From positions 1 through 64,000 of the forward strand of contig CAWJCB010000034.1 of assembly GCA_963841105.1 (NCBI GenBank): a stretch of DNA of 64,000 nt, written 5' to 3'. This stretch comes from VAZQ01 sp963841105 (GTDB lineage: Bacteria > Pseudomonadota > Alphaproteobacteria > Rhizobiales > Xanthobacteraceae). Under the pieces are notes generated by a model. It was not told the DNA's origin and did no database searches. It saw nothing but the letters and a program-made list of their open reading frames with translations. Position numbers and translations under genes: made by a program. The number at the start of each line of letters is the position of its first letter. Position 1 is the first letter of the stretch. Shown here in pieces: positions 1-7,889 of this stretch.

Positions 1-1
1 C

Positions 2-919
2 GGTGAATGGATTTCCTCGCAATGGCCAGTCTGCGCTGTTGCGGACATTGCGCATCCGCGCCGTATGGGTGCCGCCCTCACCTATGCCCGACGCTACGCT
101 CTGTTCACGCTGGTCGGTATTGCAGGTGAGGATGACCTTGATGCGCCGGACGTCAGTGCGCCAATGCCAGCGGCGGAGCCAGCAACAGCTCGTGTGCACG
201 TTCCGCCGCATAGGGGCGGCAATGGAAAAGTACGTGGGATCCCGAGTCCCGCAGACCCGTCCGTCCTGCCCGTCAATGAATCTGCCGCTTTGCGCGAGGC
301 ACTCACGAGCGGAATATCCTCGTCAGGCTCGCATGACGATGCGGCGAAGTGGGCGCGCCAAGCACTTCCAACCAAGAACACTCTTACAGCAGAGGACGCA
401 AAAGTTCTGGAGACTGCGTTCGAGCGCAAAATGTCCGAGTTTCCGCTCGCTCAAATCGAGGCCGTTGTCGCGGCGGATTCTGATCGCGCTACGAAGCCTA
501 CGTTAGAACCCACCGTTTCGAGCAATGCGGTCAATCCACAGCTGTCCGGTCGAGTCGATAAAAGCGCATTGGCCCTGAGCACTCCTCGTCGCTACCGGAG
601 CAAGGAGCATCTGCGCTTCGTTGCGCGCCAGCCTTGTCTCTTGTGCGCGCGTAAACCCTCCGATCCTCACCACTTGCGCTTCATGCAACCGCGTGCGCTT
701 GGTCGAAAAGCAAGTGATGAATTTGCAGTACCTCTGTGCCGCATCCATCACCGCGCGGCACATCTTGCCGGCGACGAGCGCATCTGGTGGAAGAGCGCCG
801 GGATTGATCCGATCAAGGTCGCACGTATGCTCTGGAAGGATACCCAGGGCATGAAGGCGATTAATCGGCTCAAGGTTGCGCGAGGAGACGAAGGCGGCGG
901 ATGCTGTTGCCGTGACTGA
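2..919 (+). CDS. ERF-family single-strand annealing protein fused to an HNH-like zinc domain (5' partial)
   Basis: The reading frame is open from the first bases of the window, so the true start lies upstream; the first ATG in the window is at 65. The N-terminal part reads MGAALTYARRYALFTLVGIA followed by GEDDLDAPD, the hallmark end of the ERF domain, a phage recombinase family that anneals single-stranded DNA during recombination. After a low-complexity linker, the last 100 residues carry CLLCARKPSDPHHLRF and VPLCRIHHRAAH, a Cys-X2-Cys...His-His...Cys-X2-His-His arrangement like DUF968/HNH zinc knuckles. Similar two-part proteins occur in rhizobial prophages. The next gene starts 12 bases downstream, suggesting one transcript. 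Nuclease activity of the C-terminal part is inference only. Confidence 0.8.
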   Translation, partial: GEWISSQWPVCAVADIAHPRRMGAALTYARRYALFTLVGIAGEDDLDAPDVSAPMPAAEPATARVHVPPHRGGNGKVRGIPSPADPSVLPVNESAALREALTSGISSSGSHDDAAKWARQALPTKNTLTAEDAKVLETAFERKMSEFPLAQIEAVVAADSDRATKPTLEPTVSSNAVNPQLSGRVDKSALALSTPRRYRSKEHLRFVARQPCLLCARKPSDPHHLRFMQPRALGRKASDEFAVPLCRIHHRAAHLAGDERIWWKSAGIDPIKVARMLWKDTQGMKAINRLKVARGDEGGGCCCRD

Positions 920-931
920 CGGCAAAGCGCC

Positions 932-2386
932 GTGACGATCCACACGAAGATCGCCATCCCCTCCCCTACCGCATCGCTGTTTCACACGCCCACGGGGATC
1001 GGCTTCATCGATATCGACGTGGATGGTCACCGCGAGACTTGGCCGCTTCGCAGCAAGCAGTTTCGGGCGTGGTTGCGCCGCTGCCATTACCGAGAGACTA
1101 GCGACGCGTTGGGTGCCGACCCAATCAGGTCCGTGGTGGATTTGCTCGAAGCACGCGCCCAGTTTGATGCGCCGGAGCGTACCGTCCAGGTTCGCGTCGC
1201 CGAGCACGCCGGCCGCATCTATCTGGACCTGTGCGACGACGAGTGGTTGGCGGTCGAAATTGGCCCGGACGGATGGCGGGTAATTGGCTCCCCACCGGTG
1301 AGATTCCGGCGGCCTGGCGGCATGTTGGCGATCCCGGTGCCACAAGCAGGCGGATCGGCCGGCGAACTCGCGCCGTTTCTCAATTTTTCCGCAGAAAACG
1401 ACATCGTACTCGTCGTCGCTTGGTTATTGGCAGCGCTGCGGCCGACCGGCCCTTATCCCCTCCTGGCCGTAGCCGGCGAGCAAGGCTCCGCGAAGACCTT
1501 CCTCACAAAAATATTGCGCGCGCTCATTGACCCCAATGCCACGCCAGCAAGAGCCCTCCCGCGTGAAGAACGCGAGCTCATGATCGCCGCCAACAATGGC
1601 CATGTTCTCGCGTTTGATAACCTCTCGGGTCTTCCATCCTGGCTCTCTGACGCCCTTTGCCGCCTCGCCAATGGCGGCAGCTTCGCGCTGCGACGCCTCT
1701 TCACCGATGAAGATGAGGTGCTGTTTCATGCCACGCGGCCGACGATGCTCAACGGCATTGGAGACGTCGTCTGCCGCCCCGATCTCGCGGACCGCGCGAT
1801 CTTTCTGACGCTCGCCTCAATCGCTGACGATCGGCGCCGGCCCGAACAGGAGCTTTGGCGCGAGTTCGAGAAGGTGCGGCCTCGCATCCTCGGTGCGCTG
1901 CTCGATGCGGCCGCCCATGGCTTGCGCAGGCTACCCCACATTCAATTGAAGAAGCTGCCGCGCATGGCCGATTTCGCGCTGTGGGCGACGGCCTGTGAAG
2001 CAGCCTTCTGGCCGGCGGGCACGTTTATGCGCGCCTATGAGGCCAACCGTCGGGCCGCAATTGACGGAGTCATCGAGGCCGACCCTGTGGCCACCTTCGT
2101 GCGGGAGATCATGGCCGAACGGCACACATGGGTCGGACAGGCCTCGGATTTCCTGCGGGCTCATTTGGGCGAGAAGTCTGCCATGAGCAGAACCGCCGGC
2201 TGGCCAAAGAACCCGCGTGCCCTCGCTGCCCGGTTGCGCCGGTGTCAAACATTTCTCAGAACCGCGGGTGTTGAGATTGCCTTCAGCCGGGAAGGCCGAG
2301 CAGGCGCCCGCGTGATTAGAATGACTTCGCTCAATGGATCCCAAACTGTGAACGCGAGCCGTAGCGCGGGCAATGGGTGCGGTTAA
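932..2386 (+). CDS. Phage/element-type P-loop ATPase, primase-helicase-like
   Basis: The protein has 484 residues from a GTG start. A P-loop-like GEQGSAKT is near residue 187 (Ala in place of the usual second Gly), followed by a Walker-B-like HVLAFDNLS near residue 226 and an arginine-rich region (DLADRAIFL), as in D5/DnaB-like replicative ATPases of mobile elements. Residues 1-150 match nothing I recognise. It lies directly behind the ERF gene, so a replication or recombination role in the same element is likely. I do not recognise a specific gene name. The family is known mostly as ATP-binding protein in rhizobial genomes. The Asp-Asn in place of Asp-Glu in Walker B is unusual and could mean altered hydrolysis. 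Confidence 0.75.
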   Translation: MTIHTKIAIPSPTASLFHTPTGIGFIDIDVDGHRETWPLRSKQFRAWLRRCHYRETSDALGADPIRSVVDLLEARAQFDAPERTVQVRVAEHAGRIYLDLCDDEWLAVEIGPDGWRVIGSPPVRFRRPGGMLAIPVPQAGGSAGELAPFLNFSAENDIVLVVAWLLAALRPTGPYPLLAVAGEQGSAKTFLTKILRALIDPNATPARALPREERELMIAANNGHVLAFDNLSGLPSWLSDALCRLANGGSFALRRLFTDEDEVLFHATRPTMLNGIGDVVCRPDLADRAIFLTLASIADDRRRPEQELWREFEKVRPRILGALLDAAAHGLRRLPHIQLKKLPRMADFALWATACEAAFWPAGTFMRAYEANRRAAIDGVIEADPVATFVREIMAERHTWVGQASDFLRAHLGEKSAMSRTAGWPKNPRALAARLRRCQTFLRTAGVEIAFSREGRAGARVIRMTSLNGSQTVNASRSAGNGCG

Positions 2387-2404
2387 GTACACTATCCAGT
2401 GTAC
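2387..2404. promoter_or_regulatory. Perfect palindrome, candidate operator
   Basis: GTACACTatccAGTGTAC is a perfect 7-base inverted repeat around a 4-base centre, starting on the base after the stop codon of the ATPase gene. The size and spacing suit a dimeric helix-turn-helix repressor, and an XRE-type repressor is encoded 450 bases downstream. It could also be a weak terminator hairpin, but no T-run follows. The operator role is inferred. Confidence 0.35.
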
Positions 2405-2496
2405 GGGCGTGTGCCAACGCAAACGCAAGTTTTTAGTCCAGCTGCGACGACGACGGCTGGGGTTGAAATTGGCATTTCTTGCCGTAGACTTACGCG

Positions 2497-2586
2497 ATGT
2501 TTCGCGCGGACCTGGTTGGCGTCGTGGTTGCCTATTTGCTGCTCTTTGGTGTGATTGCAGCAATTGTCGCCTTGTTTGCTCTGTAA
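2497..2586 (+). CDS. Candidate 29-residue single-span membrane peptide
   Basis: The frame encodes MFRADLVGVVVAYLLLF then a further hydrophobic stretch ending in FAL. It is almost entirely one transmembrane helix after a short charged start. No convincing ribosome binding site precedes it. It sits in the 470-base gap between the ATPase and repressor genes of the element, where small membrane proteins are common. I do not recognise the family, and chance occurrence is quite possible. Confidence 0.3.
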   Translation: MFRADLVGVVVAYLLLFGVIAAIVALFAL

Positions 2587-2824
2587 TCGGTAAGCATTCC
2601 GCTCGTATAGCGACATTTCAGGGCGCAAAAGTCTTTCTGAGCAACAACGGTGCCGCTCACGCTAGAGATCGCGCCAAGATCGGATTCCAAGACATGAACT
2701 GGTGCGCTCCATAGGTATGGTCATTCAGAAGTCAAGCTGGTCCATCCGACGGTAGGCTGCCCTGACGCAACGGACACAACTGCCGCAAGCATCCGTTGAG
2801 CCGTGAATTTCGCTGACAACTGTG

Positions 2825-2853
2825 TTCTGAGACTTACTCAAGATCGCTATACT
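2825..2853 (+). promoter_or_regulatory. Candidate promoter giving a leaderless repressor mRNA
   Basis: TATACT at 2848-2853 is a good -10 box; TTCTGA at 2825-2830, 17 bases upstream, is a weak -35. Transcription would begin about seven bases downstream, at or next to the ATG at 2860, so the message would lack a leader, as is known for lambda cI from PRM. An imperfect dyad (TCTGAG / CTCAAGA) overlaps the -35 and could be an autoregulatory operator. Prediction from sequence only. Confidence 0.4.
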
Positions 2854-2859
2854 GGGCTC

Positions 2860-3474
2860 ATGCTAAACACGCGCGGACTGCGGCTGCGAACGGCGCGCAG
2901 CAAAAAATATGCATCGGCCCGGTCAGCGGCACTTGCCCTCGGAATCCCGATTGCAACGTATGGCGCCCATGAGCGCGCGCAATCAGTTGGCGGGCGCGAT
3001 TATGGTCCGGATGAGGCGCGGCGCTACGCCAAATGGTTTGGGGTAACACCGGAATGGTTGCTAACCGGCTATGAAACAACCCCGTCCATGTCTGGAAATA
3101 CGGTCCCAATTATAGGGTATGTTGGAGCGAATGCAGAGGCGCATCTTTATGCCGTCGCTGCAAAGGATCTTGAGAGAGTAGAGCTGTCAGCGCTCGCAAC
3201 CACTGTTGCGACCGTGGCTCTCGAGATCCGCGTAAACAGCCTCGGTGCGCAGTATAAGAATTGGCTTCTCGTCTATGATGACCTGCGCCAGAGAATTTCA
3301 TCTGATCTAGCCGGCAAAATGTGTGTTATCCGGCTGCAGGATGACCGATTGCTTATTAAAAGGTTGCAGCAGGGTGGGGTCGTGGGGCAGTTGACCGGCA
3401 CCAAGCATGGTCCTGCCATTGGCCAGCAGACCATTGAATGGGCGGCCGCGGTGAAGGGCATCATGCAACGTTAG
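2860..3474 (+). CDS. XRE-family phage-type repressor with degenerate S24 domain
   Basis: Residues 1-70 form a helix-turn-helix domain with the alphaproteobacterial signature RSAALALGIPIATYGAHERA, DYGPDEARRYAKWFGV and PEWLLTG. The rest resembles the S24/LexA-like dimerisation domain of CI repressors. The usual catalytic GDSM segment is replaced by VNSLG, while a lysine is present in LLIKRL, so self-cleavage is doubtful. I chose the ATG at 2860 rather than the upstream GTG at 2803 because it follows a -10 box exactly where a leaderless start would fall and gives the normal repressor N-terminus. It probably controls the neighbouring ERF/ATPase element. Confidence 0.75.
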   Translation: MLNTRGLRLRTARSKKYASARSAALALGIPIATYGAHERAQSVGGRDYGPDEARRYAKWFGVTPEWLLTGYETTPSMSGNTVPIIGYVGANAEAHLYAVAAKDLERVELSALATTVATVALEIRVNSLGAQYKNWLLVYDDLRQRISSDLAGKMCVIRLQDDRLLIKRLQQGGVVGQLTGTKHGPAIGQQTIEWAAAVKGIMQR

Positions 3475-3750
3475 GTCGGCGCGTTATTGAAGAGTTGAAG
3501 CCGCTTTCGTCCCTTCCAATCTCGCTGACGATACGGAACCCAGCAAAAGCTGTCAGCATGACTCCCGATCGCAACTCTACCTTCATGTAGCGTCAAGGCA
3601 TCGCTGCAAGCCTAAGAGCCCGCCCTTGTTTTCGTCCAACTTCGCTGGCATGAAAATGCTGGCTCATTCGTCACGGGAAAGAAGGTATGCCGACCGCTGG
3701 AGCGGTGATGCAGATGCCATTTCTCCCCTGTCAGAATAGGATCTAATTTT

Positions 3751-4113
3751 GTGTCGAGTGTCTGCGCCAGACTATTTCTGATAATTGTTGTCGGTCTACT
3801 TGTTCGCGCAGGGACGCTCCTCGCCAACGAAGCTCACCGACAGCTCATGGCGAGCCCAGAAGAGGACAGGCGCGGGGCCTTCAAGTTAATTCTCGTTGGA
3901 GCAGGAGAACGCTGTGAGACCATCACGCGCACCTATTTTCAAGGCGAGACCAGCAGGAATGAAGCGGTTTGGAATATCGACTGTGGCGCTGATGGCGCAT
4001 ATAGCGTCAGCATAGCTCCCGACGAGGGAGGCAGCACCAAGCTGATTACCTGCAGTGCACTCCAGCGCCTGAAGGGAACCGAGTGCTTCAAGCCCCTTCC
4101 GGTACCGAGATAA
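3751..4113 (+). CDS. Small exported hypothetical protein
   Basis: The 120-residue product starts with a hydrophobic stretch (LFLIIVVGLLVRAGTLLANE), probably a signal peptide cleaved near residue 25. The mature part has four cysteines (CETI, DCGAD, TCSAL, ECFKP), consistent with two disulfides in the periplasm. The start is GTG; no ATG is available nearby. It ends 55 bases before the next secreted-protein gene in the same direction. I do not recognise a characterised family. Confidence 0.55.
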   Translation: MSSVCARLFLIIVVGLLVRAGTLLANEAHRQLMASPEEDRRGAFKLILVGAGERCETITRTYFQGETSRNEAVWNIDCGADGAYSVSIAPDEGGSTKLITCSALQRLKGTECFKPLPVPR

Positions 4114-4168
4114 GAATCCCGCTCGCGCGCCGCCCGAACTGGAAGTCGACAAAGGAGAGAGATAACAA

Positions 4169-4573
4169 ATGAGGCGGAGATTAGTTTTGGCGCTGACCTC
4201 GGCACTACTGAGCTCGTTTGGGGCGATCGGGCAAGAAGATCAACCGGCGATTGGATTCTATAAGGCACTCGGGGGAGCCGCCCGCGTGGGATGCGGGGCA
4301 CTCATCAAAGAAATGGGCAAAGGGCCGGAAGCCGATCAGCTGCTCGGTAATACGGTCATTTCCTGGGTGCACGGGTATGTATCGGCATACAACGAGAGCC
4401 TGGCAAAATCACCAGAGATCGAGGGTGATTTGTCAAAGGGGTTCACTGAGCTTGACGTCATCAACATGATTGCTGATCATTGCGCGCAGCATCCAGATCA
4501 GATTATCCCCGTGGCAGCGCACGAAGTCGTCATGTTTCTGTTCCGGCAGCGATCGAGTGGCATAAGGCCGTGA
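4169..4573 (+). CDS. HdeA/HdeB-like periplasmic protein
   Basis: The product has 134 residues with a signal peptide (residues 1 to about 21) and then a small helical domain with two cysteines, GCGALIKE and ADHCAQHP, spaced as in HdeA-family acid-stress chaperones that form one disulfide. An AAAGGAGAG ribosome binding site lies about 11 bases before the ATG, which fixes the start. HdeA of enterobacteria holds periplasmic proteins soluble at low pH. In rhizobia the family is broad and many members have no proven function, so the chaperone role is inferred. Confidence 0.6.
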   Translation: MRRRLVLALTSALLSSFGAIGQEDQPAIGFYKALGGAARVGCGALIKEMGKGPEADQLLGNTVISWVHGYVSAYNESLAKSPEIEGDLSKGFTELDVINMIADHCAQHPDQIIPVAAHEVVMFLFRQRSSGIRP

Positions 4574-4775
4574 CAATGGCGCGTTCCAGCGCGCTGCAAG
4601 TGCTCACACCGTCGCCGACATCGTCACAGCAAAGGTAGACTTAGCCCGAATTGTCTTGGGTTGTCTGGCGATGCCTCAGGAAAGTGAGCTGAATTTAGCA
4701 TAAGCAACAAATGCGGAAGGTCTTGTTCGAAGCCCTCATGGCCATACTGAAGGTTCTGCCGGCAATATCGAATCT

Positions 4776-5051
4776 TTAGTTCCCCAGGGCGACAGCTTCG
4801 CCGCGCCGCTTCGCTTCCATTCTGTCATAAGCATCTTGGAGCCGCAGGAAGTACCCTTCCGAAAGGCCGAAAAGCGCGCATAGTGGCAAATCGGTCTCAC
4901 TTGTGATGTCACCGGTCCCATTGATTGTTGAACGTAGCCGGTCACCAGGTACGCCGATTGCTTCCGCGAGCTGGTTCAAGCTCATCCCGAGCTCGTCCAG
5001 GAACTCCCGCCCGAGTATCACACCCGGATGCGGGTTTTGGAGCTGTGGCAT
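4776..5051 (-). CDS. higA: HigA-family antitoxin, apparently orphan
   Basis: The 91-residue XRE protein reads NPHPGVILGREFLDELGMSL then NQLAEAIGVP and ends with SEGYFLRLQDAYD, the standard HigA (addiction module antidote) pattern. HigA normally neutralises and co-regulates the RelE-like mRNA endonuclease HigB encoded just upstream. I find no HigB-like frame on the minus strand between 5052 and 5640, so the antitoxin seems to be solitary. It may act in trans on another HigB, or simply as a DNA-binding regulator. Confidence 0.8.
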   Translation of the reverse strand: MPQLQNPHPGVILGREFLDELGMSLNQLAEAIGVPGDRLRSTINGTGDITSETDLPLCALFGLSEGYFLRLQDAYDRMEAKRRGEAVALGN

Positions 5052-5335
5052 GATGAGATGCCTCGCGTTCGATAAAACTGCCAGCCACTATGAAGATACT
5101 TAGCCTCGGATAGCACGGCCGGCGGAGGGTCGCAAATCATCACAGCGTCGTATCATCGCCGTCGCGCAGACGGACGTTCGCGGCAGAAAGCAAGAATTCT
5201 GATACCATCGATCACAGGTGACCGATGATCCTCGCCACGACCGCTCCCCTAACGTGACATGAGGACGCTTCGAGAGCCCGTGACCGGGGGTTGCACGGCG
5301 TTGTGGCACCGGCAGCCGGCCCGAAAGGAAGCTGT

Positions 5336-5530
5336 ATGACGAGCAAGAAGCGCAGACTGCGTGGCATTTCCGATGCTGAGGAAGCGCGTATCCAGGCCGG
5401 AATAGCCGCCGACCCTGACAACCCGGAGTGGACCGCACGCGACTTCCGGCGGGCAAAGCCGTTCGCCAAAATTTTTCCAGCGCTGGCGAAAAACCTGGGT
5501 GGACGCCGTTTGCGCAAACATTCCATCTAA
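5336..5530 (+). CDS. Small BrnA/DUF4415-like protein
   Basis: The 64-residue product from the ATG at 5336 has GAAAGGAAG as ribosome binding site. The sequence RRLRGISDAEEARIQAGIAA followed by DPDNPEWT and DFRRAKPF resembles the N-terminal half of the BrnA/DUF4415 antitoxin family. The C-terminal DNA-binding part of BrnA seems to be missing or replaced by a short basic tail. No BrnT toxin gene is next to it. A frame 45 bases longer at the 5' end exists but lacks a binding site. Confidence 0.55.
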   Translation: MTSKKRRLRGISDAEEARIQAGIAADPDNPEWTARDFRRAKPFAKIFPALAKNLGGRRLRKHSI

Positions 5531-5642
5531 GTCCACTGTCTTCCTGCTGACTACGGAAATGTAGGACGCATCACGGGATTGGCAGACGCGGCCGGATGGT
5601 CCGCCCATAAAGCGCCGGACGCATGTTAGGCTCGGAACAACA

Positions 5643-6259
5643 ATGGAGCAGGCACAGCCCAACACGACAGAACGCAAGCCGGTCTCGTGCATGCTGGAAG
5701 AGATTCTCGATCAAGCTCCCGCGGATTTATTCACTATCGAATGGCTGATCGCCACCTTGCACCAGCGTTCGTTTTTCATCCTGATGTCGTTTTTCGCACT
5801 GCTGGCGACTTCACCGGTAGGCTCATCGGTGCCCGGCCTTATTCTCGCAGTCTTGGCAGTTCAGATGATCGCCGGCCGCCGCGAGCCGGTTCTACCCGAT
5901 TTCATCATTACCCGTCCCCTGCCCACACGATATCTACTCTGGGTCGGCCAACATGCCATCCCCGTATTGAAGTGGCTTGAGAAATTAGTTTATCCGCGCT
6001 GGCGCACGCACGTTTGAGACGACGAAGCCCGCGCACCGGGATCATAGTCCTGCTGTTGACCTGCGCGATCCTGCTCACCCCGGTGCCGTTGAGCAATGTC
6101 GCGCCTGCGGCGCTCATCGTCGTGATCGCTCTGGCCTCTATCGAAGAAGATGGACTGCTTCTCGCCGTCGCCCTGGCTGGTGCTATCTTCCTCATCTGCA
6201 CCGAGTTAGCTGCGGTCTGGGGAACTATTGTCGGGACCGCCCTTATCAGCGATCTCTAG
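5643..6259 (+). pseudogene. exoD: exoD-family membrane protein, frame broken twice
   Basis: The first part (5643-6017) matches the N-terminal half of ExoD, a small inner-membrane protein linked to exopolysaccharide production and alkali tolerance in rhizobia. The second part (from 6014) matches its C-terminal half with LLTPVPLSNVAPA and IEEDGLLLAVALAG. Between them a third frame encodes FETTK, the piece expected at the junction (family: PFEATK). Removing one A near 6010 and one C near 6029 restores TPFETTKPRTGIIVLLL and one continuous protein of about 204 residues. As written the product is split. Sequencing error is a serious alternative to real decay. Confidence 0.65.
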
Positions 6260-6343
6260 ACATGACGCAGCCGACACAGCCGGCGGAGTCTGACAACAGA
6301 CCGAGCCTAGCGGCCGAGGAACGCTGACCTCGCAGACCGCAAT

Positions 6344-7228
6344 TCAGACGCTAATTCCTCCGTGGCGCATAATGACATCCGCCGCAGCAGTAAGATTGCT
6401 CGCCACGAAATCGGGCGTCGCATAAAATTGCCCGTCCCTGCCCGCAAACCCCGTCTCTACGAGTATTGACCGCACGCCGGCCCGCCGCGCCATTTCGATG
6501 TCCCTGGTCTGATCGCCGATGACCCAGGAACGGCCCCGGTCGAGATTCAACTCCGCGCACGCGCGCTCCAGTAAGCCAGTAGCCGGCTTGCGGCATAGGC
6601 ACTCGCGCTTGCATTCGAGGCGCTCGCCGGGAGAGCCATAGTCCGGATGATGCGGGCATACATAAATCCCGTCGAGATAGGCCCCTTCCCTTCCAAGCTC
6701 CCATTCTAATCGTCTGTGGATGGCTGCGACATCTGCTTCGCCTGCCTGCCCGCGCGCGATGATGGATTGATTGGTCAAGACGACGAGCTGATAGCCCTCG
6801 CGCCGTAGCGTGCGCAGCGCACAACCGATGCCGGGAAGAAGCTCCAAATCCTCTGGCGTGCGCACTGCTCCTTTTTCGACGTTCAACGTGCCGTCACGAT
6901 CAAGAAAGACAGCGGCACGACTGCGCGCGTTACAATCAAGATTTATCCTGCCAACCTGCAAATCGGCCTCCACTCTGCGCAATCGTTCAGGCGCGCTCAC
7001 ATCGTTGATGTACTCGCTCGAACGGTGGGCAAGTACGCGGGCGCGAGATTCCACAAGCCGGCACAAGACGTCTGCGGTGAAGTCCGGCTTGCCAACCGCG
7101 CCCATGCAGGGACGCAGTGCCTCGCGACATACAGCGTAGAGCGCAGCGCTGGCCAGATTGCCGAAGATGGAAATAGAATGCGAGCAAAAAGATTGCCCGA
7201 GTTTATCCTTTGAGTGGAAGTAATATAT
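6344..7228 (-). pseudogene. gmhB: Nucleotidyltransferase-GmhB phosphatase fusion, 5' end lost to an insertion element
   Basis: From about residue 60 of the ATG-started frame (7105) there is a complete HAD-IIIA phosphatase: VFLDRDGTLN, VVLTNQS, CRKP and IGDQTRDIEMA, plus the GmhB zinc motif CPHHPDY...CKRECLC. GmhB removes the 7-phosphate from heptose-1,7-bisphosphate. Before it, KPDFTADVLCRLVESRARVL and HRSSEYINDVSAPERL are the C-terminal end of a MobA/HddC-like sugar-1-phosphate nucleotidyltransferase. The frame stays open back to about 7228 with more transferase-like sequence (SIFGNLASAALYAV), where the insertion element begins. The phosphatase domain may still be made from an internal start such as 7105. 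Confidence 0.75.
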
Positions 7229-7247
7229 CCCCCGGCAGAGCCGGGGG
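7229..7247. repeat. Insertion-element end hairpin (3' side of tnpA)
   Basis: CCCCCGGCAGAGCCGGGGG folds into a stem with an AGA loop and matches the hairpin at 7867-7884. It marks the right end relative to the transposase. Confidence 0.7.
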
Positions 7248-7310
7248 CGTGTTAGGGTGTGAGCCGCTCGAAGCGGCTGATGGGGTCGCTGACGCGGCCC
7301 CGGTTAATGG

Positions 7311-7330
7311 TGGCCACCTAAAGGTGGCCA
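7311..7330. terminator. Hairpin just downstream of tnpA
   Basis: TGGCCACCT-AA-AGGTGGCCA is a perfect 9-base stem ending one base after the tnpA stop codon. It could stop transposase transcription or be part of the subterminal structure of the element. A second small hairpin (AGCCGCT-CGA-AGCGGCT) lies at 7262-7278. No T-run follows, so intrinsic termination is uncertain. Confidence 0.45.
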
Positions 7331-7331
7331 G

Positions 7332-7767
7332 TCAGCGCCATAGATTGAATCTCTGCTCAAGGCGCTTGTCCTCCTCTTCTTGCTTCCTGATGTAGTCCCG
7401 TATCACCTCTGTGTCCCGCCCCACCGTAGATACGAAATACCCCCTCGCCCAGAAGTGCTGGCCTACGAAGTTTCGCTTCTTTTCCCCATACACGCGAGCT
7501 AAATGTATCGCACTCTTTCCCTTGATAAATCCAATCACTTGCGACACTGCGTATTTCGGCGGGATCGAAATCAACATGTGCACGTGATCCAGTAGGAGAT
7601 GGCCTTCCTCTATGCTGCTCTCTTTTTGCTCGGCTAGCTTTCGGAACAGTTCCCCCAGGTGCCGTCGCAACTCTGCATACAGAGTTTTCCTGCGGTACTT
7701 GGGAATGAATAGGACGCTGGTATTTGCACTCCCATTTGCTGTGGCTTAAACTTTCATAGTCGTCCAT
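7332..7767 (-). pseudogene. tnpA: IS200-type HUH transposase TnpA, frameshifted
   Basis: The C-terminal 112 residues are a clear TnpA: HVHMLISIPPKYAVSQVIGF with the HUH metal motif (HVH), FWARGYFVSTVGRD, and the catalytic-tyrosine helix VIRDYIRKQEEEDK. The N-terminal MDDYESLSHSKWECKY is in another frame, from 7767. One extra G near 7716 (CAGC in place of CAC) breaks the frame; removing it restores KYHVLFIPKYRRKTLYAELR. As written the enzyme could only start at a TTG at 7670, missing the first beta strand, so it is probably inactive. TnpA proteins cut and join single-stranded DNA at the end hairpins. Confidence 0.8.
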
Positions 7768-7866
7768 CGATGGGACTCTCTTTCGTGTGCTTGGCGGCTC
7801 ACGATTTGGAGTTTCGTCGATGGACCGGCGGAGTTGACCTCCTGAAATGTCAAACTTTTGCTGCCT

Positions 7867-7884
7867 CCCCGGCAGAGCCGGGGG
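7867..7884. repeat. Insertion-element end hairpin (5' side of tnpA)
   Basis: CCCCGGCAGAGCCGGGGG, partner of the hairpin at 7229-7247. It lies five bases from the stop codon of the gmhA-like gene. Confidence 0.7.
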
Positions 7885-7889
7885 AACTC

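Larger units (their letters stand above)
7229..7884 (-). mobile_element. IS200/IS605-type insertion sequence with hairpin ends
   Basis: The element is bounded by two copies of the same hairpin, CCCCGGCAGAGCCGGGG (stem 7 bases, loop AGA), at 7229-7247 and 7867-7884, and contains one transposase gene. Hairpin ends instead of inverted-repeat termini, no obvious target duplication, and a HUH transposase are the known marks of IS200/IS605. In transposase orientation the left end is at 7884. The element lies between gmhA and the rest of the heptose gene cluster, and the neighbour gene is cut exactly at 7228. Exact borders are approximate. Confidence 0.75.

Noticed and set aside
5052..5640. A HigB toxin partner for HigA
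   Set aside because: No frame on the minus strand resembles RelE/HigB.
6262..6327. A 21-codon frame after exoD
   Set aside because: No ribosome binding site or similarity supports it.
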